DNA from: Aspidiotus rigidus
Lineage: Eukaryota; Arthropoda; Insecta; Hemiptera; Diaspididae
Length of the DNA stretch: 64,000 nt
Direction of reading: 5' to 3'
Assembly (NCBI GenBank): GCA_035079385.1
Contig: JAVHKY010000054.1
Coordinates: 4,503,501 to 4,567,500, forward strand
Position 1 is the stretch's first letter; the number at the start of each line of letters is the position of its first letter. Positions 1 to 11,099 of the stretch are shown here, one piece after another. The notes beneath the pieces were generated by a model. It did not search any database. It had not been told where the DNA came from and worked only from the letters and a program-made list of their open reading frames with translations. Both the position numbers and the translations under genes were made by a program.

Positions 1-11
1 TTTTCTTCTAC

Positions 12-689
12 TTAAGGCTGCCAAAAAGTAGTTCTATAAGCCCACCCGTTGTCGTCCATCCTTGATACATGACCTGCCCAATCCCATTTTCTTCTGCGTG
101 TTACTTTGATGGCATCTTCGTTTCCTTCTAATTTTCTTTTTATTGTTCTCAATGGTATTTTATCTCTAATTTTTATTCCTAAGATTGAGCGTTCCATTCT
201 GTTCTGTGTTACTTTAATCTTGTTTTCTTGTTTTTCTGTTAATGGCCAGGTTTGCGCTCCATATGTCATGGTTGGGAGAATACAACTATTAAATATTTTA
301 CTTTTCTGATGATTTCTGTAGGGACCTTTAAATACGCATTTCAGACTCCAAAATTTGTTCCAAGCCAAAGTTGTTCTCCTATTTATTTCTTTTTCTAATC
401 TTTTGTTAAAGCTGATTGTTTGGCCTAAGTAAATAGTCTCTGTAACTCTATTTAATTTGTCTACTTCTAGTTCTGCTTTACAGTTCTCCTCATTATCTGG
501 AACCAGTCTTTCAGTTTTTCCTAGGTTCATCTCTAGTCCTCGGTTCATAATGGGACTAGGAGGATCGACAATGTGGTTTTCATTATGGTCTCTCTTCTTG
601 CTTCCGTCGGTCCTCCTAGATTTGTCATTAGACGGCTTAGGTAGGTCACTACCCTGCCCGCAGGATAATAAAACAAATATTCCATACAA
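12..689 (-). mobile_element. Non-LTR retrotransposon, RT C-terminal fragment
   Basis: An open frame of 225 residues on the minus strand. From about residue 50 it carries the region after the RT catalytic core of insect endonuclease-RT elements: a YLGQTIS motif, then EINRR and LAWNKFW, then CILP-MTYGAQTW, then MERSILGI, and near the end RRRKWDWAGHVSRMDD. The RT core (motifs A-C) and endonuclease are absent, so this is a 3' portion only. The first 50 residues look like unrelated upstream sequence. The frame ends at a stop soon after the WAGHVSRMDD motif, and the usual arginine-rich tail of the family is missing or altered. The family assignment comes from motif recognition; the clade (RTE-, Jockey- or CR1-like) is not settled. 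Confidence 0.8.
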
Positions 690-693
690 TTGA

Positions 694-1929
694 AAATCGA
701 TTATTCTAAAGAACCGATTTCCTGTGACGCGAGGCTGTTAGTTACTGTAAGCGAAACTACCTACAATTGGGTCGACAAACCTTGTGACTGACTTCCCCTA
801 AGAATAGCTCGAAGAGCTCATATCCTTTTATAAAAAGAAATAATTAGGATATCAAAGAGCATCCATCACCAGAAAAAGGTGTCACGACCTCTCAGGGGTC
901 GTAAAATGCCTAAACCACCTCACAAACGTAATCAATGGACACCTCCTATAACCTGAAAGATTCTTAATTATTTGCTGATGGATTTTTTCTCCTTTATATA
1001 CCAAATTCCTCATCTTCAATTTAGTATTGGCTCCCATGGGAACCAATGATGCACAATTTGGTTTTTATAAGACGTCAATAGAGTATGTATTGATTTGGAA
1101 TTCTCATATGGTCGTCATCGGCTGTTTCAGAGCTGGCTAAATATAAACACGATGATTTTTTCTGTAACATCGCGTGTGCAGAACAAATAAAAAAATTAGA
1201 ATTTCTTGTTTCGATGTACGTAATTGTTACAAATATTTAGCGCTTTTGATAAAGGCCGCTAATGGACGGGACGTGATACAAGACAAAGTGCTACCTTTAA
1301 AACTCTGATTAAATTTTAGATAAAAAAATGAACGAATATGAACGAAACGAAAATTAATGTTTCGGAAAATGTTTACAATAATACTAAGCCTATTAAAAAG
1401 TATAAGTGACTCGAGATAGGAAGGGAAATATAATGTTAGAAATAAGGAAATTAAGACGTAATTATCGTACAATATCAAAGGAAGTAGGTATAAAAATTAT
1501 TTTCATGGAACTGAATTAAGAAAAAGTTTTGATATGCTGCGTTACGACACGTGCTTGAAGAGATTATGTAAATTCATTAGTTTAAAACACTTTGTGAAAA
1601 AAGTCCGAGCATATCATTCGAAAGGAGAAAAAATTGAGAAAAGATGTTACTTTTCCAAAATGCCTGTATGAATTTATTGAAAGACAGACAGAAGTGACGT
1701 AGCCAGCTTTTTTTGCGAGGTGATTTGAGGCTGGCTCAATTTACTTTTATCGCTCCTTGCCTCATTCTCGACGTTCCTAGATACCAGACTGAACCTACTC
1801 AGTTGAAAATAATAACGAGGTCTGGTTGTATGCCTTGAGTTATTTTGGTGTATCATTCCATTAATATTACAGTGCATGGTATTTAATAAACCGTTGTCGA
1901 AGAGAGTATCTGTACATTCTAAGAGGATT
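694..1929. other. Stretch without recognisable gene
   Basis: AT-rich sequence with only short chance frames on both strands. I see no convincing splice-bounded exon, RNA gene or terminal repeats. A small inverted motif (cgaagagctc region near 810) is too short to interpret. Confidence 0.5.
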
Positions 1930-2160
1930 CTCTCATGCTGTAGGTTCTCCTCTAGGTCCCCTTTCTCGCCGACGTCTTTGTTAGTAAATTTGAGGAATAG
2001 ATTTGTCTTTCTGAACATCATTCATACTGTTGTCCTTATATGGATGACATTCTATGTTTGGGGACTGATACTACCGAACAACTAGATTATTTTTTCATCT
2101 TCTTAAATAGTTTCTATTCCTCAATACAATTTACCCTCGCCCTTCTCTCAACTTCTTAGA
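1930..2160 (+). mobile_element. Penelope-like element RT scrap
   Basis: Read on the plus strand, the DNA at about 1941-1962 encodes GSPLGPL (RT motif B). After a one-base slip, ADVFVSKFEE follows. Near 2038-2075 it encodes YMDDILCLG, the motif C catalytic box with its two aspartates, followed by LNSFYSSIQFTL, typical of Penelope-like RT palm/thumb. Stops and slips interrupt it. It belongs to the same broad lineage as the better-preserved elements at 52.9-55.3 kb and 61-62.8 kb. Only about 230 bp can be aligned by eye, so its ends are approximate. Confidence 0.65.
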
Positions 2161-3200
2161 TCAACTACAAACGTGTCTTCGAAGTTCAGCATTTCCATAT
2201 CGCCTTTTTTCTTTTCACGTAATCACGCGGCTATTCTCTCTATGATTCACTAGTAGATCTCTAAAAAAGTGATTGAGGGGACATCTAATACCATAAGATT
2301 AGGCGTATGAATATTGACGTTCACCTCATTATTCGCAAAAGCCGCACCACTTTATCTCTCGATCTCACTGCCTTTCATAGGCGAGCTGCTCCCAAATCAA
2401 ATTAACCGCCTACCCAGTAGAATCTCTCGCATTTTTAAAAATTCAATCTACGACATCTTTCGCGTTCCTATTACTCGCCATATTTTTGAATTTCTTTTCC
2501 TACATCGCTTAAGAAAAGCGGTCTTCACAGACTCGTGTGCTCAGATGTACATATGGCTAAACTGGACGGAAATCTGGAGATCGTGTTGCGGAGTACGAGG
2601 AGGCTTCAATCGAACCCTCGAGTGTTCCAAATTTGCTACTCATTCTCTTAAAAACAATCACACCTTTCTTAACGATATTGATGATCGTATTCTTCGGCCC
2701 GCCGAAAAAAGCTCCTGAGGAAGGCAGCAGCGATTCTTCTGTCCTTCCTCTCGCAAATGAAACCCGAGTCCAATTGTGACATAGTGTACGTGAGTATATA
2801 CATATTTGCATTGAGAAATTTATTGTGCGAGAAGCAGTTTATGCGTAGCTTAGAATCGAAAGAATAAATTTAGGAATGTATCGTTTATTTCTTTACTATA
2901 TATATTTTTTCTTATTTCGGACTTTAATCCTCTCACAAATTTATTAGACCGTAATATCCGGTGCCATCAGGTATATATTGTCTTCGTCTTTTTCATTTTT
3001 TACAGAAATACATCTTATGGACGTTCTTCCTATGCGTATGAAACTTCCTCTAGAGATTCCCGGGTGTATGCTCGCATTTCCTGTGCATCGTGTTTTTCTC
3101 TTTCCTTTTTTATTGCAGACATTTCTTGTATCCAACGTAGGTACACTTGAGATTTATCACGATTAGATTTTCATTAGATTTTAATTTTTATAAGGAGTAT
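2161..3200. other. Stretch without recognisable gene
   Basis: The longest frame here (2314-2718, plus, 134 residues) has no domain I recognise. It may be continued decay of the Penelope scrap just upstream. No signal peptide, splice pair or terminal repeat is convincing. Confidence 0.4.
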
Positions 3201-3205
3201 GCTGG

Positions 3206-3678
3206 AGAAGTTTTTCAGCTGAACGTACCTATATGAAATAAGTAATCTGCGTTAAATTTCGGTTAGGATAGGCCTATTGGGTACCATCTTGAGTCGCCGG
3301 AGATTATTTTCTATTGAATATTCAGTTTTTACAGAGGACAATAACTTGGAATTTTTGATTTCGTGCTCGGAGGTCGAGTTCTTCAGCTGAACCGATATGA
3401 AATTTGTAATCTGCATTAAATTTCGGTTAGGATAGGCCTATTGGGTACCATTTTGAGTCGCCAGAGATTTTTTTTCTGTTGAAAATTCAGTTTTCATAGA
3501 GGGCAATAACTTCGAATTTTGGAAATTGTGATAGTTTATCGAGTTTTTCAGCTGAACCGATACAAAATGTGTAATCTGCGTTACATTTTGGTTAGGATTG
3601 GACTATTGCGTACCATTTTTAGTAGCCAGAGATTTTTTTTCTGTTGAAAATTCTGTTTTCACAGAGGGCAATAATTTC
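3206..3678. repeat. Satellite A, left block (three ~165-bp units)
   Basis: Three head-to-tail copies begin near 3206, 3376 and 3539. Each starts with a tttttcagctgaac phrase and runs through ggttaggataggcctattg, gggtaccat and cagagggcaataa. Copies differ by scattered substitutions, so the array is not recent. The same unit reappears at 4720-5035. Confidence 0.85.
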
Positions 3679-3993
3679 CTACTTTATTCAGCCTGAAACG
3701 ATCAGCAGGATGGGAGCCTTGTTATATGTGTAGAAAGATAACATTTTCCAATTTCTGTTGATAACATTATACATTTAAATTCAATCAAAATTCAGTATGA
3801 AACGATCAGCAGAATGGGTCTCTTGTTATATGTATAGATAGATATCATTCTCCAATTTCTGTCCATATCATTATTCATTTGAATTCAATTGAAATTCAGC
3901 CTGAAACAATCAGCAGAATGAGAGTTTTGTTATATGTGAAGAAAGATACCATTCTCCAATTTCTACTGATATCACCATCAATTTAAATTCAAT
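3679..3993. repeat. Satellite B, left block (three ~105-bp units)
   Basis: Three direct copies start near 3683, 3788 and 3893. Each holds a cctgaaacgatcagcag phrase, a ttgttatatgtgtag phrase, and cattctccaatttctg followed by atttaaattcaat. The right-hand partner block lies at 4422-4720, across a MITE-like insertion. Confidence 0.85.
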
Positions 3994-4421
3994 CCTCTCC
4001 GTTCACGCCTACGTCACAGCGTCGTTGTATTCAAAATAATTTCGAGATTTGTGATCGATGGTGCTTAGGGAAAGTAAACAAACTTTTTTTACACGGACTT
4101 TTCCATACGAAGAAAAATTGAATTCGATCATTAGCTCATATTTGAATAGAAGAATAAAGTGAGAAACGAAAAATACATTCTCAAATACTTGAGATCTTCC
4201 AGATCTTGATTATCAACATTGAATTCCTTATTTATTTCTCATTTTGAAATACTAACACATGATCAAAATGTTCCCTGTGTATTCTTATGGGAGTCGATAA
4301 TGTTCTAAGCACCATTGCATGATACTATCGCAAAATTCTGCGACACTATTGCAGAATATCGCGCATTATCGATCAAAATTGCTCGATGTTAGCAGTTAGT
4401 GACGTCACGTAAACGAAGAGG
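3994..4421. mobile_element. MITE-like insertion with inverted ends inside satellite B
   Basis: The left edge reads cctctccgttcacg and the right edge, reverse-complemented, reads cctcttcgtttacg, giving imperfect terminal inverted repeats (TIRs) with a nearby acgtcac on both sides. Further inward, gatggtgcttag and ctaagcaccat are also inverted. The insert divides the B array into three units on each side. No coding capacity. The superfamily is not assigned because the target duplication is unclear. Confidence 0.6.
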
Positions 4422-4720
4422 ATTGAAATTCAGCCTGTAGCAATCTGTGTAGAAAGATACCATTCTCCAATTTCTGTTGATATCATCATCCATTTAAATT
4501 CAATTGAAATTCAGTATGAAACAATCAGCAGAATGGGTCCTTTATTATATGTGTAGAAAGCTATCATTCTCCAATTTCTGTCCATATTATCATATACTTG
4601 AATTCAATTGAAATTCAGCCTGAAACGATCAGCAGAATGGGATCCTTGTTATATGTATGGAAAGATATCATTCTCCAATTCCTGTTCATATCATCATTCA
4701 TTTGAATTCAATTGAAATTC
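4422..4720. repeat. Satellite B, right block
   Basis: One partial and two full copies of the ~105-bp unit, starting near 4425, 4503 and 4608, in the same orientation as the left block. Confidence 0.8.
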
Positions 4721-5035
4721 AGCCGTAATCTGCGTTGAATTTCGGTTAGGATAGGCCTATTGGGTACCATTTTTAGTCGCCGGAAATATTTTTCTGTTGA
4801 AAATTCAGTTTTCAGAGAGGGCAATAATTTCGAATTTTGGAAATTGTGATCGGTGGTGAAGTTTTTCAGCTGAACCGATATGGAATTTGTAATCTGCGTT
4901 GAATTTCAGTTAGGATAGGCCTATTGGGAACCATTTTGAGTCGCTGGAGATTATTTTCTGTTGAATACAGACGACAATAACTACGAATTTTTGATTTTGT
5001 GCTCAGAGGTCAAGTTTTTCAGCTGAACCCTAGTT
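4721..5035. repeat. Satellite A, right block
   Basis: Partial and full copies of the ~165-bp unit begin near 4723 and 4859, and a truncated start lies near 5012. The orientation is the same as the left block, so the overall order is A-B-insert-B-A. Confidence 0.8.
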
Positions 5036-5377
5036 TCTGTCCATTCTCACTCACAGCTGGTAAAAAGTATATTGTTTCAACGTTTTCAGAAGGAAATACA
5101 ATTTGTATTTGTTTGGCAAGATAATCCAGTTGCTTGTTGGTCAATCTACATAATGGAAAAAATATTGCAAGTTATTATTTCGACGTAAATTGATCCCGTG
5201 GAAGACTTGTTTTAGGACATAACTTTGAATTTTGCATTAGAATTCCTTTCTGCTATTTTACCCCTCTTAGGTACAGTATATTATATTAAATTATATATGG
5301 ACAAATAAGAAAAATGAAAAAACTGACAAAAAGACGATTTTTTAATTTTTCATTTGTTTCCATTTTTGGGAGAATTT
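5036..5377. other. 3' flank of the ATPase-like pseudogene
   Basis: AT-rich sequence of about 340 bp with no gene. A poly-A signal-like aataaa string on the minus strand is not clearly placed. Confidence 0.4.
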
Positions 5378-7396
5378 TCAACCTTCTTCTTCAATAAGGC
5401 ATCTCTTTACAAGAATGTAACACTTATCAATTAATTGAATGAAACCATCCGTGTCCTTGACTGCCTCGGGCGGGTCTTTGGTTGGATCCTTCCAATAATG
5501 TTCAATCACCTTGGTATGTTTCAAATGACATTAGTGTTCCATTCTGAAAAATCTTAGCGGTCGGTGCAAGCAATTGTGAAACCGAGATTTTTGGGTCTAA
5601 TCTCTGATCCATTTCACTGTATGCCGCTATTTCTTTCACCTGCTGGTCACTCAAATGAAGGTTGTACAACTTGACTGTTTTGTCATTTTGAAACCATTCT
5701 AAAGCCGCCCAATTCTTAATTACTTTGCAGCCTGTCTTTTCTAGTTTATCATCCTTCTTCAAATCCTCTTCTTTATCGACTTCTGTATTAAAGACTATCA
5801 GAATGCAGATCACTTTTTTTTTTATATGCTCATCAGCATAAGGTTTCACATATGCATTGTGACACTTCATCAAATCTGACGTCACGTTCACGATTTTTTT
5901 ATCTGTAGTAGGAGCGTGTCTCTTATAAGAAAAAATAACGGTCACTTTTCCCAACATCTTCATATAATCCACCTTTTTTCTTCCAATTGAGAACTGCGAC
6001 AACATTTAAGCTCATCAGGAAGGCACGTTTCAAGTCTAATCGTGTCCTGTCTTTATTTTCCATTAAAAAACAAGCAACTTTTTCAAATTGAGTTTCATAT
6101 TTAAAGTGCTCGTCACCTATGAAATCATCCATGGCTTCGTCTAAGTATTCTATGAATCTCTCGAATTCAAGCTTCTCAAGTGTATCTTCCAGTTTTTGTA
6201 ATAGGCCCCAATTCATCTTTCTCTGCAGGCTACTCATTAAAATATAATTAGCCTCATTATTTGAGACTCCTAAAAGACATGACGATGAAGTGTTTCCTTT
6301 TCCCATCATGGACACGTATCCCACCTGGAACAATATTTTTGCGAGCTCAGTATCGTCACCTAACATAATGTTATCACGATCGAGTTTTTCTTCCAGGTCG
6401 GTCTCTTCAAATTGATGTTTACCACCAAAAAGGAACTGAAATGCAACGCTCGAGAATTTCTCGACCGTGTACTGTAACAATTCTCTGTTTGTAACCTTCT
6501 CAGCCCAGTACGGTTTTGGCTTTTCCGGATTTTCAACTAAAAACTTCGTTATAGATAGCGGATTGAAGACAAGCTTACCGGATCGTGTAAATTGGTAACT
6601 GTTGTAATACGGATGTAAGATTCTTTTAAACAACATCTTGACATTATCGAGATTTCTTTCATGACAATCTCTGCTAACCTCTCCTTGTAAGTTTCCATTA
6701 TTTCTTCTTCAGTGAAACCTATTAGATCACTGTATTCTTCGCTCCGTGTCAAATCTTCAAGTAAATTACGCGTTTGCCCAACCGTTGTCACTTTGGTTGC
6801 ACCAAAAATGAACGTAAAACGGATGAAGGAGGAACTGTTCTTCAATGAACTGAAAAAATCTTGAATTGTTTTTTCATTTGACTTAGATTGACTCACATCA
6901 TCGAAATATGTCTCCATGACCGGTAAATCGTATTCATCCACCAAGACCACAACTCCTTTCTCCTCTTTTTTGTATATCGCGGCAAATGTCTGCCCAATCA
7001 CACTATTTAAATTAAGAATCTTCTCATCGTAGTGAACAGCATATTTCCTTGCCAATGCATGTACTTTGTCTATGATATAGCCAGAAAGCGATAATGTACG
7101 TGACGTGCCAAAATTGAAATCAAGTATAGGGAAATTCTCCCAAGTACAATCGCTATTATGGCAAATATCCATCTTCGGTCTATCAGGGTGGCAAAACAGA
7201 TCTTTGTCACCCTCGAAGAAGGCTTTCAACGTCGATAAAAAGAAGCTTTTGCCAAAACGATAGGGCCTTAACATGATAGATTGTCTCTTTCTTCTTTTCA
7301 ATAATTTAGGAATAAATCTAGTTTTATCAATAACAAACTTCCCCTCTGTGACCGCAACTCGAAAATTTGTGTCGTCTTCTCCCGTTATTCTGTCCA
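5378..7396 (-). pseudogene. AAA-ATPase-like / PD-(D/E)XK nuclease family protein, frameshifted
   Basis: Three overlapping minus-strand frames (7396-6549, 6636-5923, 6005-5502) plus a further 44-codon tail ending at a TGA at 5380-5378 together make one protein of about 660 residues. The N-terminal part has the AAA-ATPase-like signature (Pfam family PF09820 type): FVIDKT near residue 21, the modified Walker A LRPYRFGKS near 43-51, Walker B VVVLVDEYD near 149-157, and a sensor-like FGATK followed by LTRSEEYSDLIGFTEEE. The second frame holds YYNSYQF and VFNPLSITKFL, which in this family link the ATPase to a C-terminal PD-(D/E)XK-like domain. Three frame changes (near 6640-6660, 5925-6005 with an A-run, and 5505-5520) break it. 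The family is mainly bacterial and archaeal with scattered copies in invertebrates, so horizontal origin is inferred. The role is unknown. A sequencing or assembly error in homopolymers could explain some of the breaks. Confidence 0.8.
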
Positions 7397-7856
7397 CTGA
7401 AAAAATACATACAAATATAGGTATATCTCGGTCTAATTGTACAGAGTTATGTGTACAAGGGTAATCGTAATCTGCTCGCTATAGATTATATCTCCATTAT
7501 AACTGTATGGTGTCCGAGTTAGGCCATATATATTATAGGTTAGGTACCTATACTTTTATATGTAATAAGTACCGACTTCCACTCGCAGTTATTTATCAAC
7601 TACATTTTGACATTTACCCAGTCGGCTTGAAGTTATTTCCCGCTTCATCATCTTTTTGCGTGTCGTGTTAGAATTCGTCTCGTTTATAAACTTTCTATTT
7701 TGGGTAATCCAGATTTCATCATTCATCTCATCAAAGGTCTAGTGAAGAAAAAGGTATAGATGTAGCAGTTACATTTGCACAAAATAAATCTGTGTACAGT
7801 AGAACCTCGTTAACGGCGATAATGTGGCGGTCAGTCAGCGCGGATATGATCTGGCA
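7397..7856. other. Putative intron or upstream region; pogo-like end at 7797
   Basis: Between the pseudogene body and the hAT-like MITE lies non-coding DNA. At 7797 the sequence cagtagaacctcg resembles the end of pogo/Tigger-type inverted repeats (compare the elements at 20008 and 22474). No matching second end was found, so it is a relic or chance. Confidence 0.3.
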
Positions 7857-8260
7857 TAGTGGTGTTAAAAATCAATAAGAGTATCAATACTTATCGATAA
7901 CGCGAACTTTAACAATTTATCGATACCGATGAGTGGTATCGGTAAGGTAGGTATCGGTATCGTTATGACTCCACGTGGTCAATGAGTGAATTGGGGAATA
8001 GACTAAAATATGCAAAAAAAGATCAAGAAAAAGAATGCTGTTGTCTTGTACAACAAGGGCTCTGTTATTGAAATTGGTGTTAACACAAGTATTGTCGTTA
8101 TCCTTTGCAGGAGTGTGGACTGAGAGTGTCCTAGTGTAGCGCTCCTACAGGATTGAAAAAAAAAGAAGTATTGGTAAGAAAATATCGATACATATCGATA
8201 CCAAATGTTGAAAGTATCGCCAATATCGATATCAAAAGTTATCGATTTTTAACACCTCCA
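7857..8260. mobile_element. hAT-like MITE, 404 bp
   Basis: The ends are inverted: tagtggtgttaaaaatc on the left; the right end ends gatttttaacacctcca. Flanking 8-bp direct repeats ATCTGGCA (7849-7856) and ATGTGGCA (8261-8268) match at seven of eight positions, the target-duplication size of hAT elements. The interior has repeated tatcgata motifs and no ORF. Confidence 0.75.
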
Positions 8261-8308
8261 ATGTGGCATGACAAAGCGTGCCCGCCGGGAAGATAATATT
8301 GTACTCAC

Positions 8309-8449
8309 TTTGGCTTTGGAGGTAGATGACGGGTCATCGTTGTTCACCTTGTTGAAAGTCAGACCTGAATTGTCACTGCCATCGTTAGGGATAAGGTTAC
8401 TTTTGACAACCAAAACGTGAATTCCGAAATAAAATACAATTGCATTCAT
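8309..8449 (-). CDS. Possible first exon with signal-peptide-like start
   Basis: An ATG at 8449-8447 opens 47 codons beginning MNAIVFYFGIHVLVV, a hydrophobic stretch resembling a signal peptide or anchor, followed by a polar acidic segment. The frame runs straight into a strong splice donor GTGAGT at 8308-8303. About 900 bp downstream on the same strand, a polypyrimidine tract and CAG acceptor (7399-7397) precede the ATPase-like body. A spliced gene is therefore plausible, with the interval holding transposon insertions. Against it, the exon ends in phase 0 while the acceptor at 7397 needs one carried-over base, so a direct join does not keep frame. An upstream in-frame ATG at 8488 is an alternative start. 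Confidence 0.3.
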
Positions 8450-9104
8450 AATTACTCTGCTACGTGCTACAGTTGAAAAGATTTTCAACGAGCGTTTGAA
8501 ATACCATCGTATTGCATGTATTTTTCACTCGCACAAAATGACGGAATATTACATTTAGAATTTATGGTAAGCGTATTCACGTTGAATGATTTATGAAGTT
8601 CTTAGGTTCTTACCTTATCTTACTGGTGATAAGTAATATTAATGGAAATAGGCTATAATAGGCTCAGTTGATGTAATTGATCATATCACGATGGAAAGCT
8701 CAATTTTCGTAAAATCAGATAGGTACCTAGTAGACCAAATAATTTCACTTGTAGAGGAGGAGTGAGGAATAACTGTTATACGAGAGCAAGAAAAACACGT
8801 GCTTCATGTAGGTACCTATGTAGAGACTATCCTTATAACAATGAATTCAAGAAAGAATTAGGACACTTTCCGAAAGAGAACTCATTATGAGACGTTATTC
8901 TTGCACTATAATCACCACTCTATTTACTTTGTATGAATTTTGTATTTGCTTATAAAGGTATGCGGTCTATGTCCAGATAAATCTCGAATAATCAAACACC
9001 TTCTAGTACCATAATTCTCTCTTGTACACATTCTAGTCTTTACGCAACTCATTGGATGACTTCATAAAGCACGTCCTCTTTTCTGACTCATCACTCGTTT
9101 GGTG
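8450..9104. other. Stretch without recognisable gene
   Basis: AT-rich DNA with aggtacctatg-type phrases that recur elsewhere in the window. No coding or structural signal is supported. Confidence 0.4.
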
Positions 9105-9936
9105 TTCAAAATTGGTTATGGAATGTCTAGTTGAGCATTGCTGCATATGGAATATCTGGTTCAGCATTACTCACAGAATATCAGGTTCAAAATTGGCTAT
9201 AGAATATTTGGTTCAGCATTACTTATGGAATATCTGGTTCAAAATTAAGTATGGAATATCTGGTTCAGCATTACTTACAGACTATCTGGTTCAAAATTGA
9301 TTATGGAATGTATGGTCCAGTACCTATTGCATGAAGGAATATCTGGTTCAAAATTGGTTGTGGAATATTTGGTTCAGCATTGCTTATAGAATACCTGGTA
9401 CAAAATTGGTTATGGAATATCTGGTTCAGCATTACTTACGGAAAACCTGGTTCAAAATTCGTTATGGAATATCTGGTTCAGCATTATTTATGGAATATCC
9501 GGCTCAAAATTTATTCTGGAATATCTGGTTCAGCATTCTTTACGGAATATCTGGTTGAAAATTGGTTATGGAATATCTGGTTAAGCATTACTTACATGAA
9601 AATCTGGTTCAAAATTGATTACGGAATATTTGGTTCAGCATTGCTTATGGAATATCGGGTTCAGCATTACTTACACAATATCAGGTTCAAAATTGGTTAT
9701 GGACTACACCTGGTGCAGCATTGCTTACAGAATATCTGGCTCAAAATTGGTTATGGAATATCTGGTTCAAAATTAAGTATGGAATATCTGGCTCAGCATT
9801 ACTTAGGGAATATCTGCTTCAAAATTCATTACGGAATATCCGGTTCAAAATTTGTTCTGGAATATCTGGTTCAGCATTGCTTATGGAATATCTGGTCCAA
9901 AATTGGTTATGGAATATTTGGTTCAGCATTGCTTAA
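9105..9936 (+). repeat. 26-bp minisatellite with two alternating unit types
   Basis: About 30 direct units of 26 bp share the core ggaatatctggttca. They come in two types: one continues aaattggttat, the other gcattacttat, and they often alternate to give a 52-bp higher-order period. Because 26 is not a multiple of 3, each frame cycles with a 26-residue period, so all forward frames stay open and give similar repetitive peptides (for instance NIWF and EYLVQ phrases, up to 189 codons at 9380-9949). No codon-level conservation sets one frame apart, so I treat the frames as by-products of the repeat. Confidence 0.9.
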
Positions 9937-9949
9937 AGCTAAAGATTGA

Positions 9950-10640
9950 CATTTTTCCAAGTCCCTAAAAAAGGTCGAGGCCAGTGATGACGTCATAAAG
10001 TGTCTCCCGTCTTTGCAGCCCAAAGTCTTGTGCATATCAAAAAGCCCTTCACTTCAATCTTCTACCCTGTGTTTTATTATTTTTTAGCGTGGACAAAATA
10101 TTTTGATGTCTAGAAAGGGAAATTTGAAGGAGTTTTGACTCTTGAGCCGTATCCAAAGGAGGGAACTTACTAGAGAAATAATCTAATGATAGCACAGAAA
10201 TAAAAATTGACTTTGTGCGGAAAAAGTAACATGTGAATGGTATATTAAAACTTGGAACAGAGAAATGGAAGCTGAACGTTATATGAAATGAATTAACAAA
10301 TTGAGGAACAAATGGTTAAATATTAATTGACCGGAACGAAAACATGAACTGTACTGAGAATATTTGCAAAAATTAAGGAGTTATCGGTTAAAAGGGCATC
10401 AGAATTGCATTAATCAAATGTTCTTTTGACAGATAACTCCTCAATTGGGTGATTGTTCGCCAATTGAGGCATTTGTTCAATCCTTTTGTTTAACCTCAAC
10501 TCGCATAACAGTAAAATTAACTGATAACTGGCTAGAACTATTTTTCTACAAGGAACCTGTTCTATGTTTTTTTTTTTTTTTTTAATTTGCCGTGCGCCGT
10601 GTGATATCCGGCGAAAACTAACCTACCCTAATAAAGAATT
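9950..10640. other. Stretch without gene; hairpin and dispersed-repeat phrase
   Basis: A perfect 10-bp stem (cctcaattgg / ccaattgagg, 11-nt loop) lies at 10439-10469. Just outside it, ggagttatc (10377) and gataactcc (10432) are also inverted. At 10120-10170 one copy of the dispersed 'acttggaaaaatttc / actctcgagc' phrase occurs. A T-run lies at 10566-10583. No ORF is supported. Confidence 0.5.
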
Positions 10641-10644
10641 TGGG

Positions 10645-10730
10645 CTTGGAAAAATGTTGACTCTCGAGCCATGCTACGTCAGGGGTACTTGGAAAGACTT
10701 CAACTCTCGAGCCATGATATATGATTGAAG
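10645..10730. repeat. Dispersed ~45-bp phrase, two tandem copies
   Basis: Two successive units of the form 'ggacttggaaaaatttc-aactctcgagccat'. The same phrase appears near 10120, 14320, 26350-26520, 27050-27270, 32255 and 32695, and reversed near 62935, so it is a dispersed family in this window. Confidence 0.65.
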
Positions 10731-10840
10731 GAAATTTTTACTTCTGCAGGCTGTATACACACCATGATACAAGGGACTCTGGAAAACCTAAGAATCTTCA
10801 AGATTTCAATTTGAATTCTCAATACCAAAACCAATTCACC

Positions 10841-11080
10841 TTCTCTTCGTTGTTCCTGAGGATAGAAATTGCTCGATAGCAGTAGTTCTGGATTGCCGCT
10901 AACTTGTGCCTGGGGAGGTGGTAGGAGTCATTTGGAATGATGGTGTCAGTATGCGTCGGCTTCCTGTAGATTTTGTATTCTATCCTATTGTTCTCCATTG
11001 TGAGTGTAAGGTCCAAATAGTTGATGGTCTCATTGCCTTTTTCTACTGTGAATTTGATGCTCTCATTCAACGCCTTGTAT
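10841..11080 (-). mobile_element. Inverted partial copy of the Penelope-like element at 11.1-13.4 kb
   Basis: The minus strand encodes MNESIKFTVEKG, then NYLDLTLTMENN and YRKPTHTDTI, nearly identical to the plus-strand copy at about 12510-12740. The inverted piece sits directly upstream of the main element, in the head-to-head arrangement common in Penelope-like elements. The few differences (for example a leucine for a phenylalanine) show the two copies have diverged slightly. Confidence 0.85.
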
Positions 11081-11099
11081 TATTCCCAAGTATGCGACT

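Noticed and set aside
1674..2021. 115-codon minus-strand frame
   Set aside because: Antisense to the Penelope-like RT scrap, with no recognisable domain.
9105..9936. CRISPR-like array
   Set aside because: Units are contiguous variants of one 26-bp repeat with no distinct spacers; the genome is eukaryotic.
9380..9949. 189-codon frame with WFKI / EYLVQ repeats as a secreted repeat protein
   Set aside because: The same peptides arise in all forward frames of the 26-bp minisatellite, so the frame carries no evidence of selection.
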